Shown: piece after piece, positions 24,991 through 37,264 of the stretch
Layout of the letters: every line of letters starts with the position of its first letter
Position numbering within the stretch: position 1 is the first letter of the stretch
Source: Lingula anatina
Taxonomy: Eukaryota; Brachiopoda; Lingulata; Lingulida; Lingulidae
Assembly (NCBI RefSeq): GCF_001039355.2
Contig: NW_019775414.1
Coordinates: forward strand, 976,812-1,040,811
Direction of reading: 5' to 3'
DNA: 64,000 nucleotides
Position numbers and translations under genes: made by a program
The notes under the pieces: model-generated
What the model saw: only the letters and a program-made list of their open reading frames with translations
Database searches by the model: none
Told to the model about the DNA's origin: nothing

Positions 24991-27010
24991 ATTCTAGGTT
25001 CACATAATCATCTGGATTTCATGTTGTTCATTGATGGCCATATTGATGGTTTGTTGGTACTTTAACAACAGATGATGCCATTTTCCAAATTTAACGAAAG
25101 TGCTGTACACATAATGCATTCAAGTATGGAGAAATCTTAGAGAAAAATGACCTATAATGCTAGGGTTATAATCCACCTACACCTGCTGTTAAAAATCATT
25201 ACTTGGTGCACATATATATAAATATTTGCCTATGGATGAACAGTATATTGATCTGCAGTTCTCCTTTGTAAAGTGATGCAACAGCTGAAGCTGGTTGAAA
25301 TGCTGTCAAACGATCAATACTTGCAGGCTGAACATGGCTGATGAATTGAGACACAGTTGTATGGCTTTGGTTAAGCAAGCTTGAATTATTTTGCCTTGCC
25401 AGAAAACTTCTTTTTACCAAAATAGTGATACAGTGTTTTCTTTTTGTTTGATAAAAAAGAAGACCTTATCTTTTGGTAAAATGTGAAATTCTGGCTGAAG
25501 CTCAGAAGTAGCACACACAGATAGCTAAAGATTGCTTGTTGCCCTTTTGAAAGGCATGTGGTATTCTAGGAAGCCAGTATCATATCTGTGTTTCAGGCTC
25601 ATAAACTTGAAATAGGTCATATTTGTTTATGCCTAAGGTCCCTTTGACATGAAGGTCAGATAGAGTATTTTAAGCTCGATAAGCCAGGAGTGATAACCCA
25701 AGGGCCATTATTTTTAAAGCATGAGCTATAAACACGTTTGGTTTACAACTATGTGGGAACATTTTTAACTCCTTATGTTTTAGGTCTATTTCAAAAGAAG
25801 CAATGATAAGGTAGGGTCTGTTTGGATGCATGTGTTTGCAACCAGAACAGATGATCTCTTGACTAACTGATATATGGACTAAATGTGGCCAAACTCGCTT
25901 AAAAGCAAGCCACCTAATCCTTTGATCCCTCGCCTCCATAGGTGCCAATAAACGGATTAAATGTGGGCTCCAAGGTTTAATTACTAGGAAGGTCCATATG
26001 GAGGCGGGAAGACCATCAGGACATAAGTTGGGATTGCTTTTAAGTGGGTGGGCCATATTTGATCCATGGATGTGTTAGTTCATGGAGCTACTGTACTTGT
26101 TCTGACTGCCCTCTTTGTTATAAAGTTGTAATTGGAGTATATTATAATGTATTTTTCTTATTAAGATTCTACTTGGGGGAAATAAATACTCTGTTGCTAG
26201 TTGCGAAGCAATTGCCAGTAATATACACAGACTTCAGTTTGAGTGCAAATTAAAGATGTGAACAGTTTCAGAACAGTGTTATTGGGAGACAAGGTAGTAG
26301 TAGATTTTTACATGAGCCAAGAGTATAGCAGAATTCACCATGGTTTTTTGTCAGCAATGGTAACATATATGTCCATAAGCCATTCATTTTCCTCAGGCTT
26401 TAAAATAATAAGAAATTGAACAACTGAACAATATATTCACTGGGATTGAATGGGTAAACCTTTACTCTGTTATTATATTTGTAACATAAAATATTCAAGC
26501 ATGAGATGAGCAATCCTTGATTGCGTCTTTTAGTTCAAATACCTACGTGTACGTAGCTTACTCTGGATGTTTGTGGAATGAATGAAACAGCTTCCAGTAG
26601 TTTCTGACAGGTATTTCCCACCTGGTTACATGGTTTTCGTATTAATAGAACACCTTGAGGGGTTGGGGCAGTGGGGGCAGAGACAAGTTTGGTATGCGAG
26701 GGATAGGATCTGGCTTAAGAAGCACAATTTACGCATATGACTCATCTATTCCCTTTATTTTTTTCTTTGCAAATGTCGTAGAACAGTAGTGAAACACCCC
26801 TTATAGAGATAATGCATTGATTGTTAGTAAGATGGCATATATGTCTTAAGTAGTAACCTTTAATGTTATTATGTTCCTAGGATTTATGTGCTAGGAAACT
26901 CAAAGAAGTACTCACTAGATTTGTATTCCCACCAGTTAATATCACCATTTTAAATCTTACTATAGTGGAGGACCTGTTTATTTGCCTAGATGAGATGATG
27001 GAGAAAAAGT

Positions 27011-27193
27011 ATCCATCCATCTGGATCAACCTAACTCCCTGGGGGTTCACACTAAATTGCTGTCAGTCGAGCGCACACAAAAGTTAATTACCGCCTTACA
27101 GCTTTTAGTAGGCAGGACAGACATTTAAGCTGGCTAAGGTGATAGCAATCTAGTGAGACTCCCCGATAGATCAATCTAAAAATCTGTGTGAAT
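27011..27193. mobile_element. MITE family 1, copy 2
   Basis: Contains ACACTAAATTGCTGTCA on the left and CATTTAAGCTGGCTAAGG, then AGTGAGACTCCCC, on the right. It shares the inner CAGCTTTTAGTAGGC with copy 3. The left arm is more eroded than in copy 1. Confidence 0.7.
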
Positions 27194-27806
27194 ACAATCT
27201 TAGAAAGCACTCATTACTTTTGTGGCATGTTGAAACCATTGCCACTGAGAGTTCAACAAGTACAATTCATAGTAGGAAAGTTCGGTTAATGGCTACAAAA
27301 GTGGGTTAAGTGATAGCCAGAAATACATTTTTTGGAAGACTGGTTCCACAAGTTGATATCAATTGAGTGAAGTCGGGTCAACATTTTCACTTGGAGGTTT
27401 CACAGTGAAAGTGAACAGAAGCACTAGATGTTATGTTTGGGTTCACAAAATTTTCTAAACAATTGGTTTTAATTTTGTTGACACTTCACAGTCAACATAC
27501 GATTTTGTTTATATATTTGTCATGTGTTGTATTGTCATGTCTTGTCCCCCCTCGTTTATTCTTGTGTACCCCTTTGTATGTAGTCAAGTGATTGAAGCTT
27601 AGTTTGGTGAGGTCCATGTAGTTGGGTTATGTCATGTATAGCATCGTATCATACCTGACTAAATTGAGGTGTGTGAATTTGTTTGTCAATTTAAGGTTCT
27701 TTGCAAATTGTTGTTGTCATGGTCGTGGTTAACTAACAGTATTTTTCTTATTTTCTTTCATTAATTATTTATTCTGTTATATTTATTTATTTCACAGTGG
27801 GCCCCA

Positions 27807-30800
27807 ATGCCTGAAGGAATCATGGATGTAAAGGAGATTTGGGAGCCGGTGCCACTGGAACCTTATGTTCACCAGGTGGGCGGAACCAGCAGTGTGCTGA
27901 AGTTTGACGATACAACTCTATGTAAACCACTTATTGCCAGGGAACATCATTTCTATAAGACCATGCCGAGTGCGATGAAGGAATTCACACCAGGGTACAG
28001 AGGTGGGTTTGGAAGTGTCTGTGTCACTGTTGAATTTGGTACTGTCCAAGTGGTACCAAATGCAGCACAATTTCTTATTTATAACTTGTACCCTTGCCTA
28101 TGAAAATGAAAGAAAAATGAAAGAAAAAGATAATAGAAAATCAGAAATTGACAAAAAATTAATTCTGCTATGAACAGATGCAGAAAAGTATTTAAACCCA
28201 AGACTGAAACTTTGCTTCTGAGGTTTATGAATTTGTCAGTTTCTGTAACACTGGTGAAAAAAGTTGTGGTGTGGCTAAATCCATCCTAGGCTCATTTCTT
28301 TATTTATTTGTGGAAAAACCTGTGACAGATTCAGTAGTAGGACTGTTGGCAGGGGACTGCTCCTACATGGCTATGGTCACTGTTCAATTGCTGGAAATAT
28401 GGGTGCATCATAAACAGATGGTATGTGTGTAAATATAGTATTAGAGTTATTTGATGAGCTGCAGCTGTTTTCTATGCAGGTACAAGTATTTTTTATAGCC
28501 CTGTTAATGACCTGTGTCAATTTTTATGATATTCAGAGTCGCCAGGTACTTGAATATCTCAGCACTCGAATTATATTTACAGTTGTATCCAGTGTTAAGC
28601 TATGCACATCCTGCATCATAGAACTGGTTTTTTTTTAGATAAATCAGATAAAGACTGTGTTATTATATAAGTTTAAAAAATGTTTTAATGACTACCTGTC
28701 ATGAACCTTTTCTGGTTCTTTGGTGTCAACATGATTTTTTGAAAAGGGTACTGAAAATTATTTAAAAAAGATTGCTTCTTTCTTTGAATGAGTGAGTGGT
28801 TGTTTTTTTGGAAAAACCCTTTTCCCCTGGCATACCAGGTGTATTTGAGTCACCCTGCTTTCACTAGAGCAGGTTAAACAAACAAACACATACCTTCATT
28901 GCAGTAATGACTATCCAAGCTGTATATTTTCAGACCTCTTTTGCTAAAGTATTTCTTTGTGTGGTTGGGATTCCTTGAAAATCTTTTTTGGGATTTTCTG
29001 AGAATGTATGTGCAATTCTGATTGATTTTTGCAAAGACAATGGGATCAACTTGATCTTATCAGATTATCTTGTCAGATAATCTGTACTTCATTTATTGAT
29101 TTGACATATGTTGAGTTGCAATCATAGCCAAAGGATAACATGAGGCGATAGCACATTATTACATACAGTGAATGAGGTTACTAGAGATTTTTAGTATAAC
29201 AGATATGACTTGTTCCAAGAATCGTAATTTTAGCCCTTTCTTATCAATATCTGATTATCAATATGCAAGATTTTTCAATAGTTTTGCAATTGATGTTTAT
29301 TCTACAAAAGGAGACCCCCGAGTTAATAAGGCCATAGGAATAAAAGAACCTATTCCTTAAGGTAAAACCATTTTTTAGTAAGAAAGATGAAATATAAACT
29401 ATAAGCAAAAGATGTATACTTTTAACTTAACAGATTTTTTCAATGATAACAGGTGCAATCGAGGTTGCCTTCCATGAAGACAGCAAGGGTTACCTGACAC
29501 TAATAGGTTACCCACCAGGTTGCCATGACAAGGTACGGTTATGGAGAGAAGCACAAGAATCCTCAGGCTCGTGTGGGGAAGGTGAGGACCAATCAGATGA
29601 GGAGGAGGAGGAAGAGGATTCTGAAACGAGGAGACTCCCCATGCAGCAGTCTAAGGGGAATGGGAAAGAAGCATTAAGGTTGGTAGTGTCATGTTTTAGT
29701 GTTGAGGAGTTTGACATACTAAGTCTTATATACTGTTGGTCTTGGTTGTGTTTTGCTCAGAATATAGGCTATTTTTATTGTAACCTCAATGATCTTAAAA
29801 AGCTGCAAGGGAGAGAATATCTGAAGGTAAATTAATAGGAGGAAGCAAACATGATTCTGATTACTGTATTGAATTGGGTTCAGAATTAGAGAAAGTATAA
29901 GGACTTATTAATAAGCCCCACATTCAATGAGGTTAATGCATGCATCAGGTTAGTTTTCAGGTATCATTTATAAAACAATGTTTAAGAAAATGCAGTTTAT
30001 TCATTTTTGTTCACGTGTAGTGAGTAATTGCCTTACCCTTAAGTAAACTTTTCACCTGAAGTGCACCAGAAATGAAATCTTTGAGGAGGGGGGATTCAGA
30101 CATATTCAGTCATTGTTTGGTTACGAGGTATTGTTCAATGAATGAAAGTCACGACTCCACAAACTTTAAACATGGATATCACAACTTTAACTTTGGTGAC
30201 TTGCCTCTCTCTCATTCAGGGTTCGTATGAGGAGAACAGGAAGCATTGACTTTGAAGGCGATGTGGAAGTATTGGACAACACAGACCAGTTAGTGGAACA
30301 CGCAGGGCACAACCCATGGAGTTTACGCTGTCACAAGCGCACACTATCCAAGATGTGGAAGAACATCAGCCCATCTGGGACATTCAGTATCCTTATGCAA
30401 TTTTAAGTTTTTTCCCAGTCTAATCAAAGTAATATGGTTATCAAAAAGGTCTTCTTTTTTAAGGTGAATTATTTTATTTTGTTTAATGAATGATTTTTTG
30501 AAATCATGTCAGAAAGCTGTGAGATCCTTGCTCTCTGATATAAAGAATCGGAGTAGAAGGGTCTTTTGTTGAAATTGTAACCCAGTGATAATCACGTGTC
30601 AGAAGGCTGTCATGTCCTTTCTTCCTGATCTGAGCAGACAGATGGAATTGGGTCACCCAGATCACCCAGACAGTACAGCTAAAAAGCAATGACCCCATTA
30701 TTACCCTCTTGTACTTGGCACCCTCCAGAACACCTCACATTATTTTTAGGCGTACTTTAAACTCAAGGTTTTGACACCTTGTTGATTCTGTGGCTCAAAC

Positions 30801-32418
30801 ATTGATTGCTAGGGTTGTGTTTATAGACTGCTTGACTGCACTGTCATTCCTTCAGTGAGTGGCGATTGAAATTCTGTCTCGCCATTGTTTGGTTAAGTGC
30901 AGGAGAATAAAAGGAGCTGGGTCACCTTAGGGACATGTGCCTGTGCATCTATTAAGGGGAATGTTTACGAATTTGTTTCTCTAGAAAAGGTACATACTTC
31001 CATATATTGTACAGGAGTAACTATTTTTGGCATTAAGGACAAACAGATGATTTGTGTAAAATGTAAAGGAGAAATGTATTAAATTTTGAATGGAAATGAA
31101 GAGGAAAAGCTGTTTTTTTTTTTTGTTTGTTTGTTTTTTGTTTATTTTTTCATACTTTGACATTTTACAGCTATCAGATAATGCCATTCCCAATATAAAT
31201 TTCTGCAAATGCTTTGAGTTTTTTTAAATGAAAAAGGATAAAAATGGACTTTATATACCTTAACTCATGTGCAGAATTTATTTTGTTGGAGAACGTGTCC
31301 TCAGAGTTCAAATATCCCTGTATACTAGACTTAAAGATGGGAACACGACAGTATGGAGATGAGGAAAACGAAACAAAAAGGAAACGGAAGATAGACAAAT
31401 GTGCAGCCACTACTTCTGCATCCCTTGCCATAAGGCTGGCTGGAATGCAGGTAATGTTTGAGGTTACTGAATTTAAAAAAAAAATGAAAAGAAACCAAAA
31501 AAACTTGTTTCTTATTTCATGCTTGATTGAATATCAACACATCTCAAGTAGGCTCAGTCAGTTAGAACATTATAGATGTGAAGGCAACTGTGACATCCCC
31601 TTGTGACCCGTTTCAACAATAACAATGATTGACTTGACAGAGTACACAAAAAATCAAAAAGTACACAAAGAGGATTTGTTTATTTTCAAAGTGTACTTTT
31701 TCTTAATGTTTTTCAGATGGTGATTTGAATGCTTTTCATTGTTTCTTTCCTCAGGTTTACCAGGTCAACTCCCTCAGCTTTGTGTGCAGAAACAAATACT
31801 ACGGGCGTGGACTTACAGTGGAGGGATTCAAAGAGACGCTTTATCAGTTCCTGCACAACGGGCACAAACTTAGAGTGGACATTATTGACCCTATGATAGA
31901 GAGACTGCTGCAGTTCCATGAAATGTTGTCCAAGCAAGACACATTCCGTTTCTATTCCAGTTCACTTTTACTGATGTATGATGGGAAAGAGCACACGTCG
32001 GATATGAAGAAGAACACACCGGTGAGGGAAATGGCTCCAAAGAGAAGCAGATCATTGGACGATAGCAGTTTTATTACCCCGGGGATCGTCGAGTGGCAGT
32101 GACGATAGCAATGAAGATCAGTTGCTGCTTTTGCCATCTTCTTGCAGCGCCGAACACCATACACTATCAAAAATCAACGCAGAGAAGCCAAAGAGCCTGA
32201 GTAAAGAGAACATTAGTAACAAGTGCAATGTAGAACCACGGAGCAAACATCCCAGGCCGCCAAAGGTGGATGTCCGTATGATTGACTTTGCACATACAAC
32301 GCATGAAGGATTTACAGAGGATAACACAGTCCACAGGGGACCAGATAAAGGTTATTTAAAGGGCTTAGAGAATCTCATTAAACTCTTTGAAGAAATCAAG
32401 ACACAATACGCGAGGTAG
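27807..32418 (+). CDS. IP6K: Inositol hexakisphosphate kinase (IP6K), five coding exons, 1-nt frameshift in assembly
   Basis: ATP-dependent kinase that converts InsP6 to the inositol pyrophosphate PP-InsP5. Coding exons are 27807-28002, 29453-29678, 30220-30386, 31275-31450 and 31755-32418, all with GT...AG junctions; phases 1, 2, 1, 0. Landmarks: [11 protein letters not shown] and KEFTPGYRG near the N-terminus; NPWSLRCHK; the inositol-kinase signature PCILDLKMG (residues 211-219; D215 and K217); [14 protein letters not shown]; and [11 protein letters not shown], whose IDF aspartate (codon at 32284) binds metal. Exon 2 encodes an acidic, disordered stretch (DEEEEEED). As assembled, translation stops at TGA 32100-32102 after 370 residues. 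Removing one base from the CCCCGGGG run at 32077-32084 would restore a 475-residue frame that includes IDF. TTTCACAG 9 bases before the ATG implies an upstream non-coding exon. Divergent from the DIPP gene. Confidence 0.95.
28003..29452 (+). other. IP6K intron 1
   Basis: 1.45 kb AT-rich intron between coding exons 1 and 2. No other feature recognised. Confidence 0.85.
30387..31274 (+). other. IP6K intron 3
   Basis: 0.9 kb between coding exons 3 and 4. Nothing recognised apart from a T/G-rich stretch near 31111-31150. Confidence 0.85.
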
Positions 32419-32494
32419 CATCATTTACCAAAAGTAAGAAGGACCTTTAAGATGTAAATGATATCATGATGTACTAGGATTTTGGTGGAACTTA

Positions 32495-32500
32495 AATAAA
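32495..32500 (+). terminator. AATAAA polyadenylation signal, IP6K proximal
   Basis: The first canonical AATAAA lies about 80 bases after the IP6K stop codon. Further AATAAA hexamers downstream (for example near 34039) could serve a longer 3' UTR. Confidence 0.5.
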
Positions 32501-34697
32501 ACTGACAAAATTATTCATTTTCACATAACCCTTATGTGAGGGTTTTAATCTTGCTCTTAATAGACCTGGTGACTTGTTTTGTTTTCTTTCTTTGAATGTA
32601 GATAAGAATTGGTCGAAATATTGATAGTCAGATCTGTTTATTTTGATTGAATACCCCCAAATTATAGAACTTGGCCTCTGTGCCGACTTGCATAGAATTG
32701 TGTGAACAGAGTTCTCTGGAACTGTTACAGTAGAACAAATACAAGTCGCCTGTTATTGAAGCTTGTCTGATAATTTTGAACCACTTTTCCACCACCAGAA
32801 AGTGTAGGCTGTTTATGAGGGTTTAAAAATGTTATAATTACTATTTTCTCAAAGCCTCAGGAGCTTGGTAGTTGTTTTTAGAGCCAGTGCAATCATGAGC
32901 GATTTTGAAATGAGTATACATTTGGATAGAAGCTTTATGTATCTTACAGCTTACTTGAAGGAAGTAAAAACCCAAATATGCTTGAAAAAAAATCAAGTGC
33001 CATATTTACTTTGGTTGCCTAAAACTCAATATTTATTTTAATTTTTAATCAGGTATTCAGTAAATATTTATTTAACAGAGACAGAACACGATGTTGATTA
33101 TAAATGTTTCTTTTGTTTCCGTGAAACACAAAGGTTTATGGTATTTTAGATGAACAACTGCTATTTAAAAGTGAATAAGTTGAAGGAGGAGTTATGGATT
33201 GGGGCAGGGGAGGGACAGGGTTATAGCTTTAAAATATGTACACAGTCAGGCCATATCTAATGTCAAAGAGGCTGGTACTTTTTTGGTATCTTTGCCCAAA
33301 TTTTACAGATATTAATCGATGACTACAGTTTGACTATCGGCTGCATTCTTGAAAAACCCGAGGGAATTGTACATTGAAGAACGAATGCTTGAACAGGAGA
33401 TGTAAAAATTGTTGACGATATTCATGTGTCAGTAGTTTATACCAAGGATGAATTTGAATGAGACAACAGCTTGTACAATGTCTTAAACTCTTCACAGCGA
33501 AACTGGAAATTTTGAAAGAAGTTGGTATTGATTTGCAGCGATTGTTTAATAAACGCCCAAGGAGCTTTAAAAGGAAAAATGGGATTTTGAAATGAAATGT
33601 TTATAGTTAAATATTCACGTTGAAGACTTTCATTGCTATCATAATTCTTTTCCAAGTTGTTCCTGTATATTTTACACTTATAACTCTAGTTGTATCAAGT
33701 TTTCGTTCTCTGTAAGAAATTTGTATGTCGATTATTTCCATGACTCTTTGTAATCAATTATTTTCATTTTGGTGACTTAAAATGAATCATACTTTGAAAT
33801 ATCAATCATTCTTAAAAGTACAGTTTTCTCCTAAATGGAGTTAAAAAGTTCCGACCGGAAAATTCGTTGATCGACTTAAATTTTAATCGTAGACATTTCC
33901 TAGTAGTTTGTCATTAGAGTTCATCCATTTAGTGTTCAAAGTGTTTTGTTCCATTCGTTTGTGATATTTATGATATTGATATATAATAATTTACTATGTT
34001 GTCTTTATTTTAAGTAGTATATTATACTTAATTACCAAAATAAATATTTATTACATGTAAGCAGCTTCCATTTTTCCCGAAAGTCATTGTTATCTCGAGT
34101 GCGTAGACAAAATTGATGTTTTAAAAGAAAATTAAACAAACTTGGGAGTTCATGAATTTGGCGCCGAATTTTAATTTTCCCCTCGATGCACAATATACTG
34201 GAGGCATAGGGAGGCTCAGAACCTTTGCTTAAATTATATGAGTACATTTGGGACGAATAAAGCCGAGATATTTAGTTACTCCGTGCGACCTATCTCAAAC
34301 TCAAGTGTGCAATTTATACTTTTACTTCAGTGTGGGTTGAGAACGGTGCGGTCAATTCTGCACGTGCTTTATGTAATGCATAAGTGTCCGTATTTCGAGA
34401 TTATTTGTAATAGGTATTCATTACTAAATTTGCTCGGTTCCGGACAGTAACGTGTATGGTCCGCGGACAACAGGAAGGTCCGCGAGAAAAAATTCTCCCG
34501 CTAGCTCATTTTTAATAAAATAAAAATGTTAAATAGACCTATATATTGAAAACGTGTAAATGTTACTGACCTATCCTTTTTATGTACAGACAGATATGTC
34601 TTTACAAACAGCCATCACATACAGCCGTTGCTGAGCATTTTCAGTGTTAAAACGATAACTGAAAAACCGTTTGACCTTTTGTTTTCAACTTACAGTA

Positions 34698-34893
34698 CAG
34701 AACTGATGAATATTCATAAATTACAGGTCGAGTTAAAAATCAGCTTTATTTAACCATTTTCCATTTTCTCTTTTTTTCAGCATATTTTATCCACCGTTAT
34801 ACAAATAAAAAGAGAACATCGTTTTACCTTATGTCTCCAAACTTTCAGAACTGATGAATATTCATAAAATACAGGTCGAGTTTGAAAATCAGC
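34698..34893. repeat. Direct repeat pair of about 47 bp
   Basis: Units at 34698-34744 and 34846-34893 share CAGAACTGATGAATATTCAT, followed by TACAGGTCGAGTT and AAATCAGC, about 148 bp apart. The second unit abuts the AT microsatellite. Confidence 0.85.
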
Positions 34894-34908
34894 CTGATTC
34901 AACTATTG

Positions 34909-34909
<1 letters not shown>

Positions 34910-34994
<85 letters not shown>
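34910..34994. repeat. (AT)n microsatellite
   Basis: About 42 uninterrupted AT units. Confidence 0.97.
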
Positions 34995-34997
<3 letters not shown>

Positions 34998-35630
34998 CGC
35001 ATTACCTTTTTTAAGTTCACGGGGATAATTTTCACATCACTATTGATTTACCTGGCGCAGGCAATCACGAATAAACAATTTGCAAGTCATGGATGCGGAA
35101 CCAATTCATTGGGTAATGCTCAATTGCCGATGAGAATTGTGTGTCCTTTGTGACAAGTCCAAGCAGAATGTAAGGTCACATGCACGTGGTCACATGTACG
35201 TTTATGCCCTCCACACAGACGTGTGTGGTTGCAGGTCAAATTTTGCACAGCAGGTCTGAAGAGTGACAATGCCTCGCCATATCTTCCAAAGAGGAGCTTG
35301 GCAAGTAGTGGGGGTGAGCAGTGCTGAATGCAGACAATTTACCAAGTTTCATCGCTGCACAGTCAGCCTTGCTTTATTATACAGTGCAGTATTATTATGT
35401 ACAGTATGCCAGTGCAATACTGCCCTTCATTATGACCAATCACTATGCTGTACAGTGACCTCATTTCTGGGCCTCTGACTGGTAAGTCAAAAGGAATATT
35501 TTCCAAATATTTTTTTCTAGTGTATATATATGTACACAAACACTAAATAATGCATTGCCAATGAGGCTGATATACACAGTAGCATGCCGAGCGATAGTGT
35601 TATGCAAATTAATTAGCAAAACCGAACGTT

Positions 35631-35632
<2 letters not shown>

Positions 35633-35680
<48 letters not shown>
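35633..35680 (-). repeat. Poly-T tract (poly-A on the minus strand)
   Basis: 48 consecutive T. On the minus strand this is a poly-A run 250 bases past the stop codon of methyltransferase copy A. Copy A keeps its introns, so the tract is not the tail of a processed pseudogene; it may come from a retroposon. Confidence 0.9.
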
Positions 35681-35681
<1 letters not shown>

Positions 35682-36170
35682 ACAACCAGTACAATAAAAC
35701 AAATGGAGCAGAGTCCCTCATGAACTACGAAGAAAAAGGCACATTAGGAAATTAGGATCCACGGCATATCCTATATTACTCTGTGCTCCATACTTTTTTA
35801 TATCATAAAAGTGTGAGACGCTTATTATGCGTGTTATTAAACTTACTTATAAAAACATTAAAGAAAATTTTTAATCAAATATGTCTCAATTTTAAATAGG
35901 TAAAACTCTGCACCCCGCATGCTACGACTTCAAGCCATTGGTTTGGTTTTCATGATATCTATATATGCCAATATCATATCATAACCGAAATCGTTTGGAT
36001 TGCTGGCAACATCCTCCTCAAACCGACCAAAAAAAGCATCTGCAATGGCATTTTTTTCCTCTTCTGACCGACATTCATTTAAAGCAGACGTAAAGATGGC
36101 TTCGGCCCATGCTCGGAACACATTGACATACCTTCTTGCCTTTTGATTCACGCTCAGTGGTTCGCCATCT

Positions 36171-36649
36171 GTGGGGTAGAATTGAAGGATTGAACATGAA
36201 CTAGCAGCTTTTGAATTGCACAAGGCCTAGTTAAAATTACAACTCTGCCTAGGCTAAACTTTAAAGCTGAATCTGTAATATTGAAATTTTATCATATCCT
36301 AGTCAGATTTTAATTTGACCTACGCATAATTGAAAATTTAATTTGAACTGGTTAGATTTTAAATCTTCTTTAGCAAAATTGGAATTTTGATCCTGAATTG
36401 GCCAAATTAAAATCTGAAAATATATCAGCCTTGATTTCAATCTGGCCTGCAACATTAACATTTTAACATCGTTACAACGACTGAATTAAATAGTCAATTA
36501 CAAATCAATTATCATACGTGCCACGTTAGGGTTTCGGACGGCATTTTGGTTTTTAAAATAAAACAATGCATAGCATTTTGTCAGCAAGTAATTATTTTAA
36601 TCTTTAATTATTTTATATTTAGACAATTTGTTTCTTTAATCTTACTAAC
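36171..36649 (-). other. Intron 8 of copy A with an imperfect AT-rich repetition
   Basis: Between 36270 and 36420, blocks such as AATTGAAATTTTA, ATTGAAAATTTAA and AATTGGAATTTTG recur at roughly 45-60 base steps. This may be an old degenerate tandem repeat. Confidence 0.4.
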
Positions 36650-37198
36650 CTAAGGTTTCGCCAACTTCTGTTTCCAAAGAGTAGTCAATGTGGGCATCCT
36701 TTATCTCGATCGATACAAGTTTTAACCACGCCTTCAAAACCTTGGAGTCTTCATGCAAAAATGGTGCCTTGAATTCGTCTTCTGAACGATGGCAAAATGC
36801 TATGTTTGTTTTCGCAAATTCTTCCTGAAATGTAACAATTAGATTATATATCGTAGAAAAATTATTATACATTGGTAGTATAGGAGACTAGGTTCAGAGT
36901 GTACTTTAATGTAGGTGTTGGCTAGTAACAACACTTACAAATCTAAATGCCCGATCCCGTTCTGAAAAAAGGAAGACATTTTAGTTGGAAAAATATCCTA
37001 CCTTGGTTATTCTCCCCTCTGTCACGAAGGAAAACCACAAGTCCCGTAAGTACGGGATAACTTTAACTTTGTAATGCACTGTACTACCAGGATACATGCC
37101 ATCTTTTGTACTCATGGCCACTATTATGATGTGGGCACCTTAAAGACAACATCATAAGAAGTGAATGGAAAAAAGCAGGACTCTCGCCTGGGTTTGAG

Positions 37199-37201
<3 letters not shown>

Positions 37202-37261
<60 letters not shown>
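37202..37261. repeat. (A)n(TA)n microsatellite
   Basis: An A-run followed by about 24 TA units, inside intron 6 of copy A. Confidence 0.95.

Positions 37262-37264
<3 letters not shown>

Larger units (their letters stand above)
21651..27797. other. Intergenic region between the divergent NUDT3/4-like and IP6K genes
   Basis: No coding exon recognised. It holds two hAT-like repeat copies (22303-22395, 23035-23154), a TTG-rich tract (22917-22978), a foldback repeat (24832-24990) and MITE family 1 copy 2. At least one non-coding 5' exon of IP6K probably lies here, because the first coding exon starts with a splice acceptor. Confidence 0.6.
32501..35929. other. 3' flank of IP6K and intergenic DNA before the methyltransferase cluster
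   Basis: IP6K and methyltransferase copy A converge here. No further gene recognised. Contains a direct repeat pair (34698-34893), an 85-bp AT microsatellite (34910-34994) and a 48-base poly-T (35633-35680). Confidence 0.6.

Noticed and set aside
25670-26056. 128-codon minus-strand ORF between the NUDT and IP6K genes
   Set aside because: The longest orphan ORF here, but no recognisable domain, no splice context and no paralogue. Treated as chance.
29508-29717. Minus-strand Ser-rich ORF
   Set aside because: Antisense shadow of the acidic Glu run in IP6K exon 2.
34854-35153. ORF with an alternating Ile-Tyr repeat
   Set aside because: Translation of the (AT)n microsatellite.
35461-35755. ORFs with Lys or Phe runs
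   Set aside because: Translation of the poly-T tract at 35633-35680.
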